Shown here: positions 34,377 through 43,043 of the stretch, piece by piece
Position numbering within the stretch: position 1 is the stretch's first letter
Layout: every line of letters begins with the position of its first letter
From: Fermentimonas sp.
Lineage (GTDB): Bacteria; Bacteroidota; Bacteroidia; Bacteroidales; Dysgonomonadaceae
Reading direction: 5' to 3'
Length of the DNA: 45,459 nucleotides
NCBI GenBank assembly: GCA_028709385.1
Contig: JAQVXD010000018.1
Location: forward strand, 1 to 45,459
The notes under the pieces: generated by a model
Seen by the model: the letters and a program-made list of their open reading frames with translations, nothing else
The model's database searches: none
What the model was told of the DNA's origin: nothing
Program-made: the position numbers and the translations under genes

Positions 34377-35084
34377 TTATTTCAAAAGAAATCTGAAGTC
34401 ATCTTCATTGGACAGTTCCTTAGGTTCTTGGCCATATTTAAAAATTCTGGCTTTGCGATTTCCCATAAGAACAAGATCTCCCTCTTCAAGCAAAAGCATT
34501 GTGCCTTCCCTCAATCCAACTACATATTTATCTTTGTTTACCTCAATAAATTCGTTTATTCTTACTTCTCTGGTTTCCCCGCCATGATTTGCAGGATTAT
34601 CATCCAGATAATGTGGATTGATTTGAAAAGGAACCAGCTTTAGGGTTTTGAATTTAATAGGTTCTACTATTGGCATATCGTTTGTCGTTTTTAGTGTCGG
34701 ACAAGCAATATTTGAGCCGGCACTCCAGCCGATATAAGGTGTGCCTTTTTTTACTTTTTTGCGTATAACTTTCATCAGACCGTTATCATGCAGCATTTTT
34801 ACAAGTTGCCAGGTGTTGCCTCCTCCAACTACAATTGCGTCGGCATTTTGAATAGCGTCAACAGGATTTATAAAACGATGAATACTTGTAACATGATGGC
34901 CAATTTCAGCAAAGCGCCGGTTTACCTTTTCCTCATATTCTTCATAAGAAAAGGTTACGGCAGCATAAGGAATAAAAATTGCATTAGTTGCTTTTTCCCC
35001 AAGGAAATCTTTGATGTGTTGTTTAGGATATTCAAGATAACCTTCACCGGGATTAGTTGAGTTACTGATTAATAGAAGTCTCAT
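34377..35084 (-). CDS. pepE: Peptidase E (alpha-aspartyl dipeptidase), family S51
   Basis: The ATG at 35084 is chosen because the product then begins MRLLLISNSTNPGEGYLEYP, as in PepE; an upstream in-frame start at 35102 adds six residues. The 235-residue protein has the nucleophile elbow YIGWSAGSN (Ser121) and VVGGGNTWQL. Family S51 enzymes hydrolyse dipeptides with N-terminal aspartate in the cytosol. A TAnnTTTG promoter lies 27 nt upstream. It is followed by nhaA. Confidence 0.93.
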   Translation of the reverse strand: MRLLLISNSTNPGEGYLEYPKQHIKDFLGEKATNAIFIPYAAVTFSYEEYEEKVNRRFAEIGHHVTSIHRFINPVDAIQNADAIVVGGGNTWQLVKMLHDNGLMKVIRKKVKKGTPYIGWSAGSNIACPTLKTTNDMPIVEPIKFKTLKLVPFQINPHYLDDNPANHGGETREVRINEFIEVNKDKYVVGLREGTMLLLEEGDLVLMGNRKARIFKYGQEPKELSNEDDFRFLLK

Positions 35085-35110
35085 TTTACAGGTTTTTTTC
35101 AATTAAAACA

Positions 35111-35118
35111 CAAATGTA
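35111..35118 (-). promoter_or_regulatory. Predicted -7 element for pepE-nhaA
   Basis: The minus strand reads TACATTTG, matching TAnnTTTG, 27 nt before the preferred pepE ATG. Confidence 0.5.
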
Positions 35119-35161
35119 ATGAAAAATAGATAAAAAAAATTTTAAATAGGATTGAATAGAC

Positions 35162-35169
35162 TAATTTTG
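35162..35169 (+). promoter_or_regulatory. Predicted -7 element for the HEAT-like gene
   Basis: TAATTTTG matches TAnnTTTG and ends 28 nt before the ATG at 35198. The -33 region is weak. Confidence 0.45.
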
Positions 35170-35197
35170 CTTTTTAATAGTTATTTATAAATCAAAA

Positions 35198-35863
35198 ATG
35201 AAGGATATTCTAAGACAAATACGTACAGATCTGAGACTTTCAATGAATGGAGCTGTCTCTTCAAGTTTGCGTAACAAGGGGGTTAATTACAAAATGATAT
35301 TTGGTGTTGAAACACCGCGGATTAAAGTGATTTCGCAAAAATACCAGCCGGATAAACTCCTGGCGGAAGCACTTTGGAATGAGGATGTTAGAGAAATGAA
35401 AATTATGGCAACTTTATTATATCCAAAGGAGCAGTTTGCTGAAGAGACTGCATTAAGCTGGATATCTGAAATCAATGATCAGGAGTTGCGTGAGCAGGTA
35501 TGTAAAAATATATTACAAAAACTGCCATATGCAGATAAACTTGTCGAAAAAAACATAAGCAGGGAAAATGACAGTATTGTTACAACCGGGTTGTGGTTGT
35601 TTGCAAGATTGTGCATGACAGGATCAGATCTTGTGAATAAGATCGACACTGAAATGCTACTGAATATAGCGACACGAAAACTTAAATCAGAATCGATGTT
35701 ACTCCGTCAGTCAGCATTGAATGCACTTAAGTACTATGGACGTTTATCCCGGGATAGATCTGAACTTATTTTAAATAAAACAGAGTTTTTGAAATGCTCA
35801 CAGGATATTGTTGATAACGAGATGTATGATCAGCTTAAATTTGAGTTTGGCTATGAAGATTAA
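35198..35863 (+). CDS. DNA alkylation repair-like HEAT-repeat protein
   Basis: This 221-residue all-helical protein resembles the AlkC/AlkD-type HEAT-like family: MNGAVSSSLRNKGVNYKMIFGVETPRIKVISQKY near the start, then LAEALWNEDVREMKIMATLLYP and helical pairs to the end. AlkD-type glycosylases excise N3- and N7-alkylated purines. I could not confirm the catalytic Asp/Trp set, so it may be a non-enzymatic relative. It has its own promoter and is convergent with the small membrane-protein gene downstream. Confidence 0.7.
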   Translation: MKDILRQIRTDLRLSMNGAVSSSLRNKGVNYKMIFGVETPRIKVISQKYQPDKLLAEALWNEDVREMKIMATLLYPKEQFAEETALSWISEINDQELREQVCKNILQKLPYADKLVEKNISRENDSIVTTGLWLFARLCMTGSDLVNKIDTEMLLNIATRKLKSESMLLRQSALNALKYYGRLSRDRSELILNKTEFLKCSQDIVDNEMYDQLKFEFGYED

Positions 35864-35867
35864 ATAG

Positions 35868-36053
35868 TCAGCTCTTATAATTTTGATTTATAAAGAACAT
35901 AGCTATCAATATATTAAGTATCAGGAATCCGCCGCTACCGGCAAGAAATATCCCTTTCCACTGAGGTAAAGCTATAAGAGATACAATAGAAGCTATTGCC
36001 AGAACGGCAATAATGATCCACAGGACTTTGAAAATAGTTTTCTTTTTACTCAT
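35868..36053 (-). CDS. Small two-helix membrane protein
   Basis: The product has 61 residues with two hydrophobic helices, at about 10-30 (VLWIIIAVLAIASIVSLIALP) and 34-55 (GIFLAGSGGFLILNILIAMFF), and a basic MSKKK start. No catalytic motif is present. It is convergent with the HEAT-like gene (4-nt gap) and lies about 30 nt after the hydrolase gene on the same strand. Hydrophobicity and the tight fit between neighbours argue that it is real. The function is unknown. Confidence 0.6.
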   Translation of the reverse strand: MSKKKTIFKVLWIIIAVLAIASIVSLIALPQWKGIFLAGSGGFLILNILIAMFFINQNYKS

Positions 36054-36081
36054 TTTATATTTTCATTTAAATGTTAATCGC

Positions 36082-37497
36082 TTAATAGGTCTTTATCGGG
36101 TATGACAATAAATCTATTTGTCTTTTGAGCCAATCGGTAATATCTGAAAGTACCTGAGGCGAAAAAGTCTGTTCAATTTTCGCATACTCATCGGGCTGAC
36201 CTGTTATACTTTCCTGGAACATGTGATTTAGTTCGGGATATAATTTAGTAACAACATTCGTATTACCTTTGTTATGTAATGTCTCCATTATAGCCGTAAG
36301 ATTCTTTTCAGCCGGCACCTGAATATCATTTCCACCGTTTATTGCAAACACTGCACACTTGACTTTTTCGAGATATTCTTTAGGGTTTGAGGCCAGGAAA
36401 CTGCGATATCCCGGAGTTATCATACCGTTGAATTGAGAACGAAGATAAGGTTCTTTTTCGATTTTCAGTTTAACCAAAATGGGAAGTTGTTCCCAAAGAT
36501 ACGAAAGTTTGTCGCGTAACGCCGTTCTGTCGTTATCTGATCCGTTCCATTCAAGCAAACTCTCAAATATTTCTTTATTAAGAACCTGTATTTTTTCAAT
36601 TGTTTCAGGTTCAAACTTATTGTATTTCATCGAGTTCTCGTTTTGATCTAAAACAATCTCAATCCCGCTTGTGCCGGGGGCAGCCATGAGCACTATATAT
36701 TTAACGTCATCATTCTCTACAGCGACCATAGGGGCAATTATACCCCCTTCGCTGTGTCCTATCAATCCAATCTTTGAACTGTCAATCTCTTTGCGGCTTT
36801 TCAGGTATTTAACTGCATTATTAGCGTCTTGCACAAAGTCATTAATAGTTGCTATTGAATAATCCCCTGTTGATTTCCCGACACCACGTTTGTCATAACG
36901 GAGAACAGCAAAACCATTTCGAGTGAGGTGGTCAGAGATTACGAAGAAGGGTTTGTGTCCAAAAACGGTTTCGTCTCTGTCGTTGGGTCCGCTACCCGCA
37001 ATTAAAACGACAGCCGGAAATATACCTGCACTGTCTGGTAAAGTCAGTGTAGCAGAAAGTGAAATATCAGTACTGACATCTGTTATAACTATCTCCTCAG
37101 AAATATAGGGCAGTGGTTCCACAGGAGTCTGAGGTCGGTGAATTACAGGTTCTTCTGCTCTTTTTAAAGTTAGTGGAAACGGTATACCACCCTGACTAAA
37201 AGTGCCGCTTATTGAATCACCTTCAAAGGTTCCTCTATATAAAATCCCCAAACCTGTAGCAACAATTTCAACCTTATTGTCAGTGTGTGTAGTTCTCGTA
37301 GTAGGTAAACCAAACGCCCCCTGATCAGGACTATCCATTGTGGAAACGAGAGTTGAGTCGTTCTTTTCAATGTTAAAAACTATGCGCAGTGAAGTTCCCT
37401 GTATATTTAAGCTGCCTGACCAGATGCCTGTAACATCCTGAGAGAATATATTGCTGGCAACTAATAAAAAAGAGAGGCATAAAATTGTTCTATTCAT
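36082..37497 (-). CDS. Secreted alpha/beta hydrolase
   Basis: The start at 37497 gives 471 residues with a signal peptide MNRTILCLSFLLVASNIFSQ; an in-frame ATG at 37512 adds five residues. An N-terminal beta domain (GIWSGSLNIQGTSLRIVFNIEK...SISGTFSQGGIPFPLTLKR, to about 115) precedes an alpha/beta hydrolase domain with LIAGSGPNDRDE, RYDKRGVGKSTG, the nucleophile GHSEGG (Ser249) and a C-terminal LNHMFQ with the likely catalytic His. It probably cleaves esters or peptides in the periplasm; the substrate is unknown. It overlaps rlmH by 8 nt. Confidence 0.88.
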   Translation of the reverse strand: MNRTILCLSFLLVASNIFSQDVTGIWSGSLNIQGTSLRIVFNIEKNDSTLVSTMDSPDQGAFGLPTTRTTHTDNKVEIVATGLGILYRGTFEGDSISGTFSQGGIPFPLTLKRAEEPVIHRPQTPVEPLPYISEEIVITDVSTDISLSATLTLPDSAGIFPAVVLIAGSGPNDRDETVFGHKPFFVISDHLTRNGFAVLRYDKRGVGKSTGDYSIATINDFVQDANNAVKYLKSRKEIDSSKIGLIGHSEGGIIAPMVAVENDDVKYIVLMAAPGTSGIEIVLDQNENSMKYNKFEPETIEKIQVLNKEIFESLLEWNGSDNDRTALRDKLSYLWEQLPILVKLKIEKEPYLRSQFNGMITPGYRSFLASNPKEYLEKVKCAVFAINGGNDIQVPAEKNLTAIMETLHNKGNTNVVTKLYPELNHMFQESITGQPDEYAKIEQTFSPQVLSDITDWLKRQIDLLSYPIKTY

Positions 37498-37963
37498 GAT
37501 GATATGGTTCATTATTTAAAATTGTCATTGCTCTGTATAGTTGTTCTGTAAATACCATTCTTACCATTTGATGTGTAAAAGTCATTTTTGAGAGTGAAAT
37601 TTTCTCACTCGCAACGTCATATATTTTCTTTGAAAATCCGTAGGGACCCCCGATTAAAAATAATAATCTTTTTGGAACGGAGTGCATCTTTTTTTCGATG
37701 TACCTTGCAAATTCCACAGAACTGTAAGTTTTTCCTTTATCATCCAGTAAGACAATATAATCATTTGGTTCAATAATCTTAAGCAACTTTTCTCCTTCCT
37801 GATCTTTCTGCATCTCTTCCGATATGCTTTTTCTGTTTTTTATATCCTGCAAATAAATAATTTCAAAAGGAATATAATGATTTACTCTATTGCTGTAATC
37901 ATCAATAATTTTCCTGAATAAACTATTATCGGTTTTCCCTACAGAAATTAAAGCTATTTTCAT
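37490..37963 (-). CDS. rlmH: 23S rRNA (pseudouridine1915-N3)-methyltransferase RlmH
   Basis: The start at 37963 gives the usual 157 residues (MKIALISVGKT); an upstream in-frame ATG would add seven. The SPOUT methyltransferase motifs are present: LLDDKGKTYSSVEFARYI, the SAM-binding LLFLIGGPYGFSKKIYDVA and the C-terminal LSKMTFTHQMVRMVFTEQLYRA...YHHE. RlmH methylates pseudouridine 1915 in helix 69 of 23S rRNA. It is translationally coupled to the hydrolase gene downstream. Confidence 0.97.
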   Translation of the reverse strand: MKIALISVGKTDNSLFRKIIDDYSNRVNHYIPFEIIYLQDIKNRKSISEEMQKDQEGEKLLKIIEPNDYIVLLDDKGKTYSSVEFARYIEKKMHSVPKRLLFLIGGPYGFSKKIYDVASEKISLSKMTFTHQMVRMVFTEQLYRAMTILNNEPYHHE

Positions 37964-38005
37964 ATGTATTTTATCCCTAAACAATTAAAAACCACAGTTT
38001 AATTA

Positions 38006-38034
38006 CAAAAGTAGCCGATTATTTTGTATTTTTG
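38006..38034. promoter_or_regulatory. Divergent promoter region, rlmH and nadC
   Basis: The minus strand at 38006-38013 reads TACTTTTG, 43 nt before rlmH. The plus strand at 38027-38034 reads TATTTTTG, 85 nt before nadC. Both fit TAnnTTTG, without clear -33 elements. Confidence 0.45.
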
Positions 38035-38119
38035 TATTCATTATTTTAGTAAATTTATAACAAATCGGATATTTGCTTGTTTAAAGTGAAATGCCCTAAC
38101 AAATAGAACCCATTAAATA

Positions 38120-38965
38120 ATGGAAGCAGAAGATTTAATCAAAAACCTGATAGAACTGGCTTTTGCCGAAGATATAGGTGAAGGCGATCATACCACATTG
38201 TGCAGTATACCTGAATCAGAAACAGGAAGCTCAAAATTATTAATAAAAGAGGAAGGAATTCTGGCAGGCGTGAATATAGCTAAAGAAGTCTTTAATAAAT
38301 TTGATCCTGAATTAAAAGTGGAAGTTTTTATTGAAGACGGGACTCACGTCAAACCGGGTGATATTGCTTTTGTTGTAAAAGGCAAGGTGCAGTCAATTCT
38401 GCAGACAGAGAGGCTTGTTCTGAATTTAATGCAAAGAATGAGCGGAATAGCCACAATTACCAACAAATATGTGAAGTTGCTGGAAGGCACGAATACAAAA
38501 GTTCTTGACACCAGAAAAACAACGCCTGGTATGCGAATGCTGGAAAAGCAGGCAGTAAAAATTGGAGGAGGAGAAAATCACAGAATCGGCCTTTTTGATA
38601 TGATACTGTTAAAAGATAATCATGTTGATTTTGCCGGAGGTATTGAAAATGCTATTAAAAGGGCGAAGCAGTATCTGAAAGAAAAAAATAAAGATCTGAA
38701 AATTGAGATTGAGGTGAGAAACTTTGAGGAGCTCAATGAAGCACTCAGTGTAGGCGGTGTTGACAGAATAATGCTGGATAATTTCACTGTAGATGATACC
38801 AGTAGAGCAGTGGAGATTGTAAACGGGAGAGTTGAACTCGAATCATCCGGAGGTATTACTTTTGAAACAATCAGGGATTATGCTGTAACAGGTGTGGATT
38901 ATATCTCCGTGGGAGCATTAACACACTCCGTCAAGAGTCTGGATATGAGCCTTAAAGCTGTATAA
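38120..38965 (+). CDS. nadC: Nicotinate-nucleotide pyrophosphorylase (quinolinate phosphoribosyltransferase)
   Basis: This 281-residue enzyme converts quinolinate and PRPP to nicotinate mononucleotide in NAD synthesis. Family blocks are FAEDIGEGDHTT near 15-26, RLVLNLMQRMSGIAT, the active-site LDTRKTTPGMRMLEKQAVKIGG with Arg/Lys ligands, GLFDMILLKDNH and the C-terminal LESSGGITFETI...VDYISVGALTHS. Length is normal. It is followed after 7 nt by the deaminase gene. nadA and nadB are not nearby. Confidence 0.96.
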   Translation: MEAEDLIKNLIELAFAEDIGEGDHTTLCSIPESETGSSKLLIKEEGILAGVNIAKEVFNKFDPELKVEVFIEDGTHVKPGDIAFVVKGKVQSILQTERLVLNLMQRMSGIATITNKYVKLLEGTNTKVLDTRKTTPGMRMLEKQAVKIGGGENHRIGLFDMILLKDNHVDFAGGIENAIKRAKQYLKEKNKDLKIEIEVRNFEELNEALSVGGVDRIMLDNFTVDDTSRAVEIVNGRVELESSGGITFETIRDYAVTGVDYISVGALTHSVKSLDMSLKAV

Positions 38966-38972
38966 AATTAGA

Positions 38973-39407
38973 ATGATAGAAAACGAAAACAAGCAGGAAC
39001 TGCTGGATAAAAGATATATGCGCATGGCCTATATCTGGTCTGAGAATTCATATTGTAAGCGTAGAAAAGTAGGTGCACTTATAGTTAAGGATAAAATGAT
39101 AATTTCAGACGGTTACAATGGTACTCCATCAGGTTTTGAGAACATTTGTGAAGACGATGATAATAAAACAAAACCTTATGTTTTACATGCTGAGGCTAAT
39201 GCCATCACAAAAGTAGCCCGTTCAAACAACAGCAGCAATGATGCGACACTTTATGTGACATCTTCACCATGTATCGAATGTGCAAAATTGATCATTCAGG
39301 CTGGAATAAAACGGGTTGTTTACTCGGATTCATACCGACTGAGTGATGGAGTAGATCTCTTGAGCAGAGCAGGTATTGAACTTGTAACCGTGGAATTGAA
39401 CGGATAA
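38973..39407 (+). CDS. dCMP/cytidine deaminase family protein
   Basis: The 144-residue zinc deaminase has His72-Ala-Glu74 (HAEANAI) and the PCIECAKL motif with Cys100 and Cys103, the complete zinc site with proton shuttle. KRRKVGALIVKDKMIISDGYNGTPSG near the start is typical of dCMP deaminases of the ComEB type, which supply dUMP for thymidylate synthesis. It starts 7 nt after nadC and ends 18 nt before the S41 protease gene, so an operon is likely. Confidence 0.92.
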   Translation: MIENENKQELLDKRYMRMAYIWSENSYCKRRKVGALIVKDKMIISDGYNGTPSGFENICEDDDNKTKPYVLHAEANAITKVARSNNSSNDATLYVTSSPCIECAKLIIQAGIKRVVYSDSYRLSDGVDLLSRAGIELVTVELNG

Positions 39408-39425
39408 TAAAGATAAAAGTTTTAA

Positions 39426-41057
39426 ATGGGTACAGAAAAAAGAAGAGGTACATGGTTGCCACTATGGATTGCAATTGGTATAGCAATTGGTATATTTATA
39501 GGAAGTAAATACAGCATTTTTAATACTGCCGGTAAACTTGTCGGAACAGGTAAAATTGATGCTGTGTTAAACTATATAAATGAATCGTATGTGGATACAG
39601 TAAACACTTATCAGCTTGTTGAAGATGCATTGCCTAACATAATACAAGAACTTGATCCGCACTCTGAATATATTTCGGCAGCCGATATGAAAAGGGTTAA
39701 TGAGTCTCTAGAGGGTCATTTTTCCGGGATAGGTGTGAGTTTCTATGTACTAAGGGATACTATTGTAGTGACCGGAATTGTACCCGGAGGTCCTTCTGAA
39801 GCCGCCGGAATAATGCCTTGGGACAGGATTGTAACGGTAGATGATTCTGTTGTTGCAGGTAAAAATATTCGGAATGACGAAGTTTTAAGAGTGTTAAGAG
39901 GAGAAAGAGGCACAGAAGTGAAGTTGGGCGTAAGGAGTGCAGAAAATAATTACATGCACGATATTATTGTAACCCGTGGTGAGATACCGGTTAACAGTGT
40001 TAATGCAGCATATATGTTGACTGACAGGATTGGTTTTATAAAATTGGGCATTAATTTCGGATTCAATACTTTTAGTGAATTTATTTCTGCGATATCCAAA
40101 TTAAAGAACATGGGTGCCAGATCTTTTATTATCGATCTTAGAGGCAATGCCGGCGGTTCACTTGAAGTTGTTGTGGCAATGGTAAATGAATTTTTACAGA
40201 AAGGTGATCTCATAGTGTATGCTGAAGGTCGGAATTTTCCACGTAACGATAACAACGCAAATGGTTCAGGCACATGTAAAGAAGATGATATAGTAATTTT
40301 GATTGACGAGCTGAGTGCATCGGCAAGTGAAATTTTTGCAGGTGCTATTCAGGACCATGACAGAGGATTGATTATTGGCAGGCGTTCATTTGGAAAAGGG
40401 TTGGTACAGAGTCAGAGGAATTTTCCGGACGGATCAGCTGTAAGGCTTACTGTAGCAAGATATTATACCGCTTCAGGCAGATCAATTCAAAGAAGTTATG
40501 AGAAAGGCAGGTATGATGAGTATGAGATGGATGCCATCAATCGTTATATTCAAGGTGATTATGTAAATATTGATACACTGAATAATCTCACTGCGTTTCA
40601 GACTTTAGGGGGGCGTACAGTTTACGGTGGCGACGGGATAATGCCGGATATATTTATTCCACGTGATACTGCAGGTTATAATTCATATTACAATACTGTA
40701 GTGAACAGGCGTCTGGATGAAGAGTATGCAATGATGTATTCTGATATGAACAGAGACAAGTTGAGCAGTTTTAATAGCTGGCAGGATCTTTACGGGTATT
40801 TGCGACAACAACCGCTCTTGTTAAACCTGGTGAGTTATGCAGACAATAATGGTGTACGACGCAGGCCGTATTATATTCAGGAGTCGGCAGAATTATTTGA
40901 GACAAATTTATACGCATACATAGTAAGAAATTTCTTTGGTGAGGAGGCCTTCTGGGCGGCCTACTACAGAGAGGACCCGCTTTTAAATAAAGGCGTTGAA
41001 CTAATTGAAACCGGTAAAACGGAAAAGGCAAATATTTTGAATGAGGAATTTAAATAA
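39426..41057 (+). CDS. Carboxyl-terminal processing protease, family S41
   Basis: This 543-residue protein has an N-terminal membrane or signal segment (LPLWIAIGIAIGIFIGS). A PDZ domain lies at about 95-175 (GHFSGIGVSFYVLRDTIVVTGIVPGGPSEAAGI). The S41 catalytic domain has Ser299 in ELSASASEIFAGA and Lys324 in GRRSFGKGLVQ, 25 residues apart as in E. coli Prc/CtpA. The FIIDLRGNAGGSL strand precedes it. It processes or degrades periplasmic proteins at free C termini. It is last in the nadC-deaminase-protease run. Confidence 0.95.
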   Translation: MGTEKRRGTWLPLWIAIGIAIGIFIGSKYSIFNTAGKLVGTGKIDAVLNYINESYVDTVNTYQLVEDALPNIIQELDPHSEYISAADMKRVNESLEGHFSGIGVSFYVLRDTIVVTGIVPGGPSEAAGIMPWDRIVTVDDSVVAGKNIRNDEVLRVLRGERGTEVKLGVRSAENNYMHDIIVTRGEIPVNSVNAAYMLTDRIGFIKLGINFGFNTFSEFISAISKLKNMGARSFIIDLRGNAGGSLEVVVAMVNEFLQKGDLIVYAEGRNFPRNDNNANGSGTCKEDDIVILIDELSASASEIFAGAIQDHDRGLIIGRRSFGKGLVQSQRNFPDGSAVRLTVARYYTASGRSIQRSYEKGRYDEYEMDAINRYIQGDYVNIDTLNNLTAFQTLGGRTVYGGDGIMPDIFIPRDTAGYNSYYNTVVNRRLDEEYAMMYSDMNRDKLSSFNSWQDLYGYLRQQPLLLNLVSYADNNGVRRRPYYIQESAELFETNLYAYIVRNFFGEEAFWAAYYREDPLLNKGVELIETGKTEKANILNEEFK

Positions 41058-41068
41058 AAAAATTCTTT

Positions 41069-41076
41069 TACCTTTG
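41069..41076 (+). promoter_or_regulatory. Predicted -7 element for the epimerase gene
   Basis: TACCTTTG, matching TAnnTTTG, lies 38 nt before the ATG at 41115 and carries the same octamer as the CRISPR repeat. Confidence 0.55.
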
Positions 41077-41114
41077 TTCTTTTTGCGATCTAATGATTCA
41101 TCAATATATTATTT

Positions 41115-43043
41115 ATGAGTAAGTTTATCCAAAACTACCTATCACGCAGAGTCCTTTCCAGAACTGCAATTTTAGCTCTTGATACTCTGATGATTGTTTT
41201 TTCCTGCCTGTCTGTGTATTTCATCAGATATGGATTCGAAGGGCTTACAGCCGATGTAAGAAGTGATGGTACCACAGTATGTTTTTTATTGATCTTCTTT
41301 AATATTTTATCTTTTGTTACTTTACGCACATTCAGTGGTATTTTAAGGTTTTCCTCTTTTACAGATCTATTGAGGATTGTTTATGCATTGGTTCTCGGGT
41401 ATGGTCTGACTTTTCTTGCAGTTGTTGTTCTCAGGAGATACAATGTGGATTTTCAACTTGACAATCTTACGTTTATATCAATATTCTTTCTGAATACATT
41501 TTTAATGATTTTCTCGCGGATTTTAGTGAAAGAGGTATATGAAACTATTACCGGAAGTGATATAAAACCTGTAAATGTGTTTATTTACGGAACAAAGAAG
41601 GCCGGTATCAGTGTTGCTAAAGCTCTCAAGGGAAACAGTGAGTTTAACTATCGGGTGCTTGGTTTCATCTCAGATGAAAGCCATATGATTGGCAAGGAGC
41701 TGATGGGTGTAACTATATATGAAAACAGTGAAAACCTTTTTAGGATATTAGAAAGCAAAAATGTCCGTACAATTATTGTCTCTCCTCAAAAGATGGAAGA
41801 GATAAAAAATTCTGCATTACTTGCCAATTTCGTTGATCATGATATTTCTCTTTTGACAACTGTTCCTATTAACGAATGGAACGGTTCGCTGAGGAGTAAG
41901 GAGCAGCTGAAAGATATACAGATTGAAGACTTATTACCACGAGATCCTATTAAGATTTCTATGTTAGATATCGCTTCAAATATTGAAGGTAAAAGGGTTA
42001 TGGTAACAGGTGCAGCCGGCTCAATTGGCAGCGAAATTGTAAGACAGGTCGCATCTTTCAATCCTAACAGCATAATTCTCATAGATCAGGCCGAAACACC
42101 ACTTCACAATATAAAGCTTGAACTAAAAGAAAACTGGAGAGATTTGCACACGGAAATTATTGTTGCAAATGTGAGCAATTATTCCCGTATGGATAGAATC
42201 TTCTCAAAAACGAGACCTCAGTATATATTTCATGCCGCAGCTTATAAACATGTGCCGATGATGGAGGTAAATGTTTCGGAAGCAATTCAGACAAATATTC
42301 TGGGAACAAAAACTATTGCAGATTTGGCTGTAAAGTATAATGCAAAAAAGTTTGTAATGGTTTCTACAGACAAAGCGGTGAATCCGTCTAATGTGATGGG
42401 ATGTTCAAAAAGGATCTGTGAAATTTATGTACAGTCGCTTGCTAAAAAAATTGAGAAAAGTGGAGAGATATCAACACAGTTTATAACAACACGTTTTGGA
42501 AATGTACTTGGTTCTAACGGATCAGTAATACCACTTTTTAAAAATCAGATAAAGCATGGGGGACCTGTTACTGTCACTCATCCCGAAATTATTAGGTATT
42601 TTATGACGATTCCCGAAGCTTGTCAGTTGGTACTTGAGGCCGGATCAATGGGAAAAGGAGGAGAAATATTTATTTTTGATATGGGCAAGCCGGTCAAGAT
42701 ACTTGATTTAGCAAAAAGAATGATTCGCTTATCAGGCTCAAAAAATATTAAAATTGAATTTACGGGACTGCGAAACGGAGAGAAACTTTATGAAGAGCTC
42801 TTAAATCAGTCCGAATATACTAAGCCCACTCATCATGAAAAAATAATGATTGCTAATGTTCGTGAGTATGAATATGACGAAATAAGTCAAAAGATTGACT
42901 CACTGATCAAGGTTTCTTATGAATATGATGAAATGAGAACAGTTAGAAAAATGAAGGAAATTGTTCCGGAATTTCAGAGTATAAACTCGCCGTTTGAGGC
43001 GGTGGACAGAGTGTTGGATAAAGTTTCTAAAGAACCATTATAA
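41115..43043 (+). CDS. Membrane-bound nucleotide-sugar 4,6-dehydratase/5-epimerase (WbpM/CapD-like)
   Basis: This 642-residue protein has four N-terminal membrane helices (to about 140), a CoA-binding-like Rossmann region (about 150-240) and a C-terminal SDR domain with GAAGSIG at 299-305. The active-site block STDKAVNPSNVMGCSKR has Met428 in place of the usual Tyr and Lys432, the S-M-K arrangement of WbpM/FlaA1-type dehydratases. It likely makes a UDP-6-deoxy-hexose or UDP-4-keto sugar for capsule or O-antigen. No other glycan genes are in the window. Its stop overlaps the convergent ABC gene by 6 nt. Confidence 0.93.
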   Translation: MSKFIQNYLSRRVLSRTAILALDTLMIVFSCLSVYFIRYGFEGLTADVRSDGTTVCFLLIFFNILSFVTLRTFSGILRFSSFTDLLRIVYALVLGYGLTFLAVVVLRRYNVDFQLDNLTFISIFFLNTFLMIFSRILVKEVYETITGSDIKPVNVFIYGTKKAGISVAKALKGNSEFNYRVLGFISDESHMIGKELMGVTIYENSENLFRILESKNVRTIIVSPQKMEEIKNSALLANFVDHDISLLTTVPINEWNGSLRSKEQLKDIQIEDLLPRDPIKISMLDIASNIEGKRVMVTGAAGSIGSEIVRQVASFNPNSIILIDQAETPLHNIKLELKENWRDLHTEIIVANVSNYSRMDRIFSKTRPQYIFHAAAYKHVPMMEVNVSEAIQTNILGTKTIADLAVKYNAKKFVMVSTDKAVNPSNVMGCSKRICEIYVQSLAKKIEKSGEISTQFITTRFGNVLGSNGSVIPLFKNQIKHGGPVTVTHPEIIRYFMTIPEACQLVLEAGSMGKGGEIFIFDMGKPVKILDLAKRMIRLSGSKNIKIEFTGLRNGEKLYEELLNQSEYTKPTHHEKIMIANVREYEYDEISQKIDSLIKVSYEYDEMRTVRKMKEIVPEFQSINSPFEAVDRVLDKVSKEPL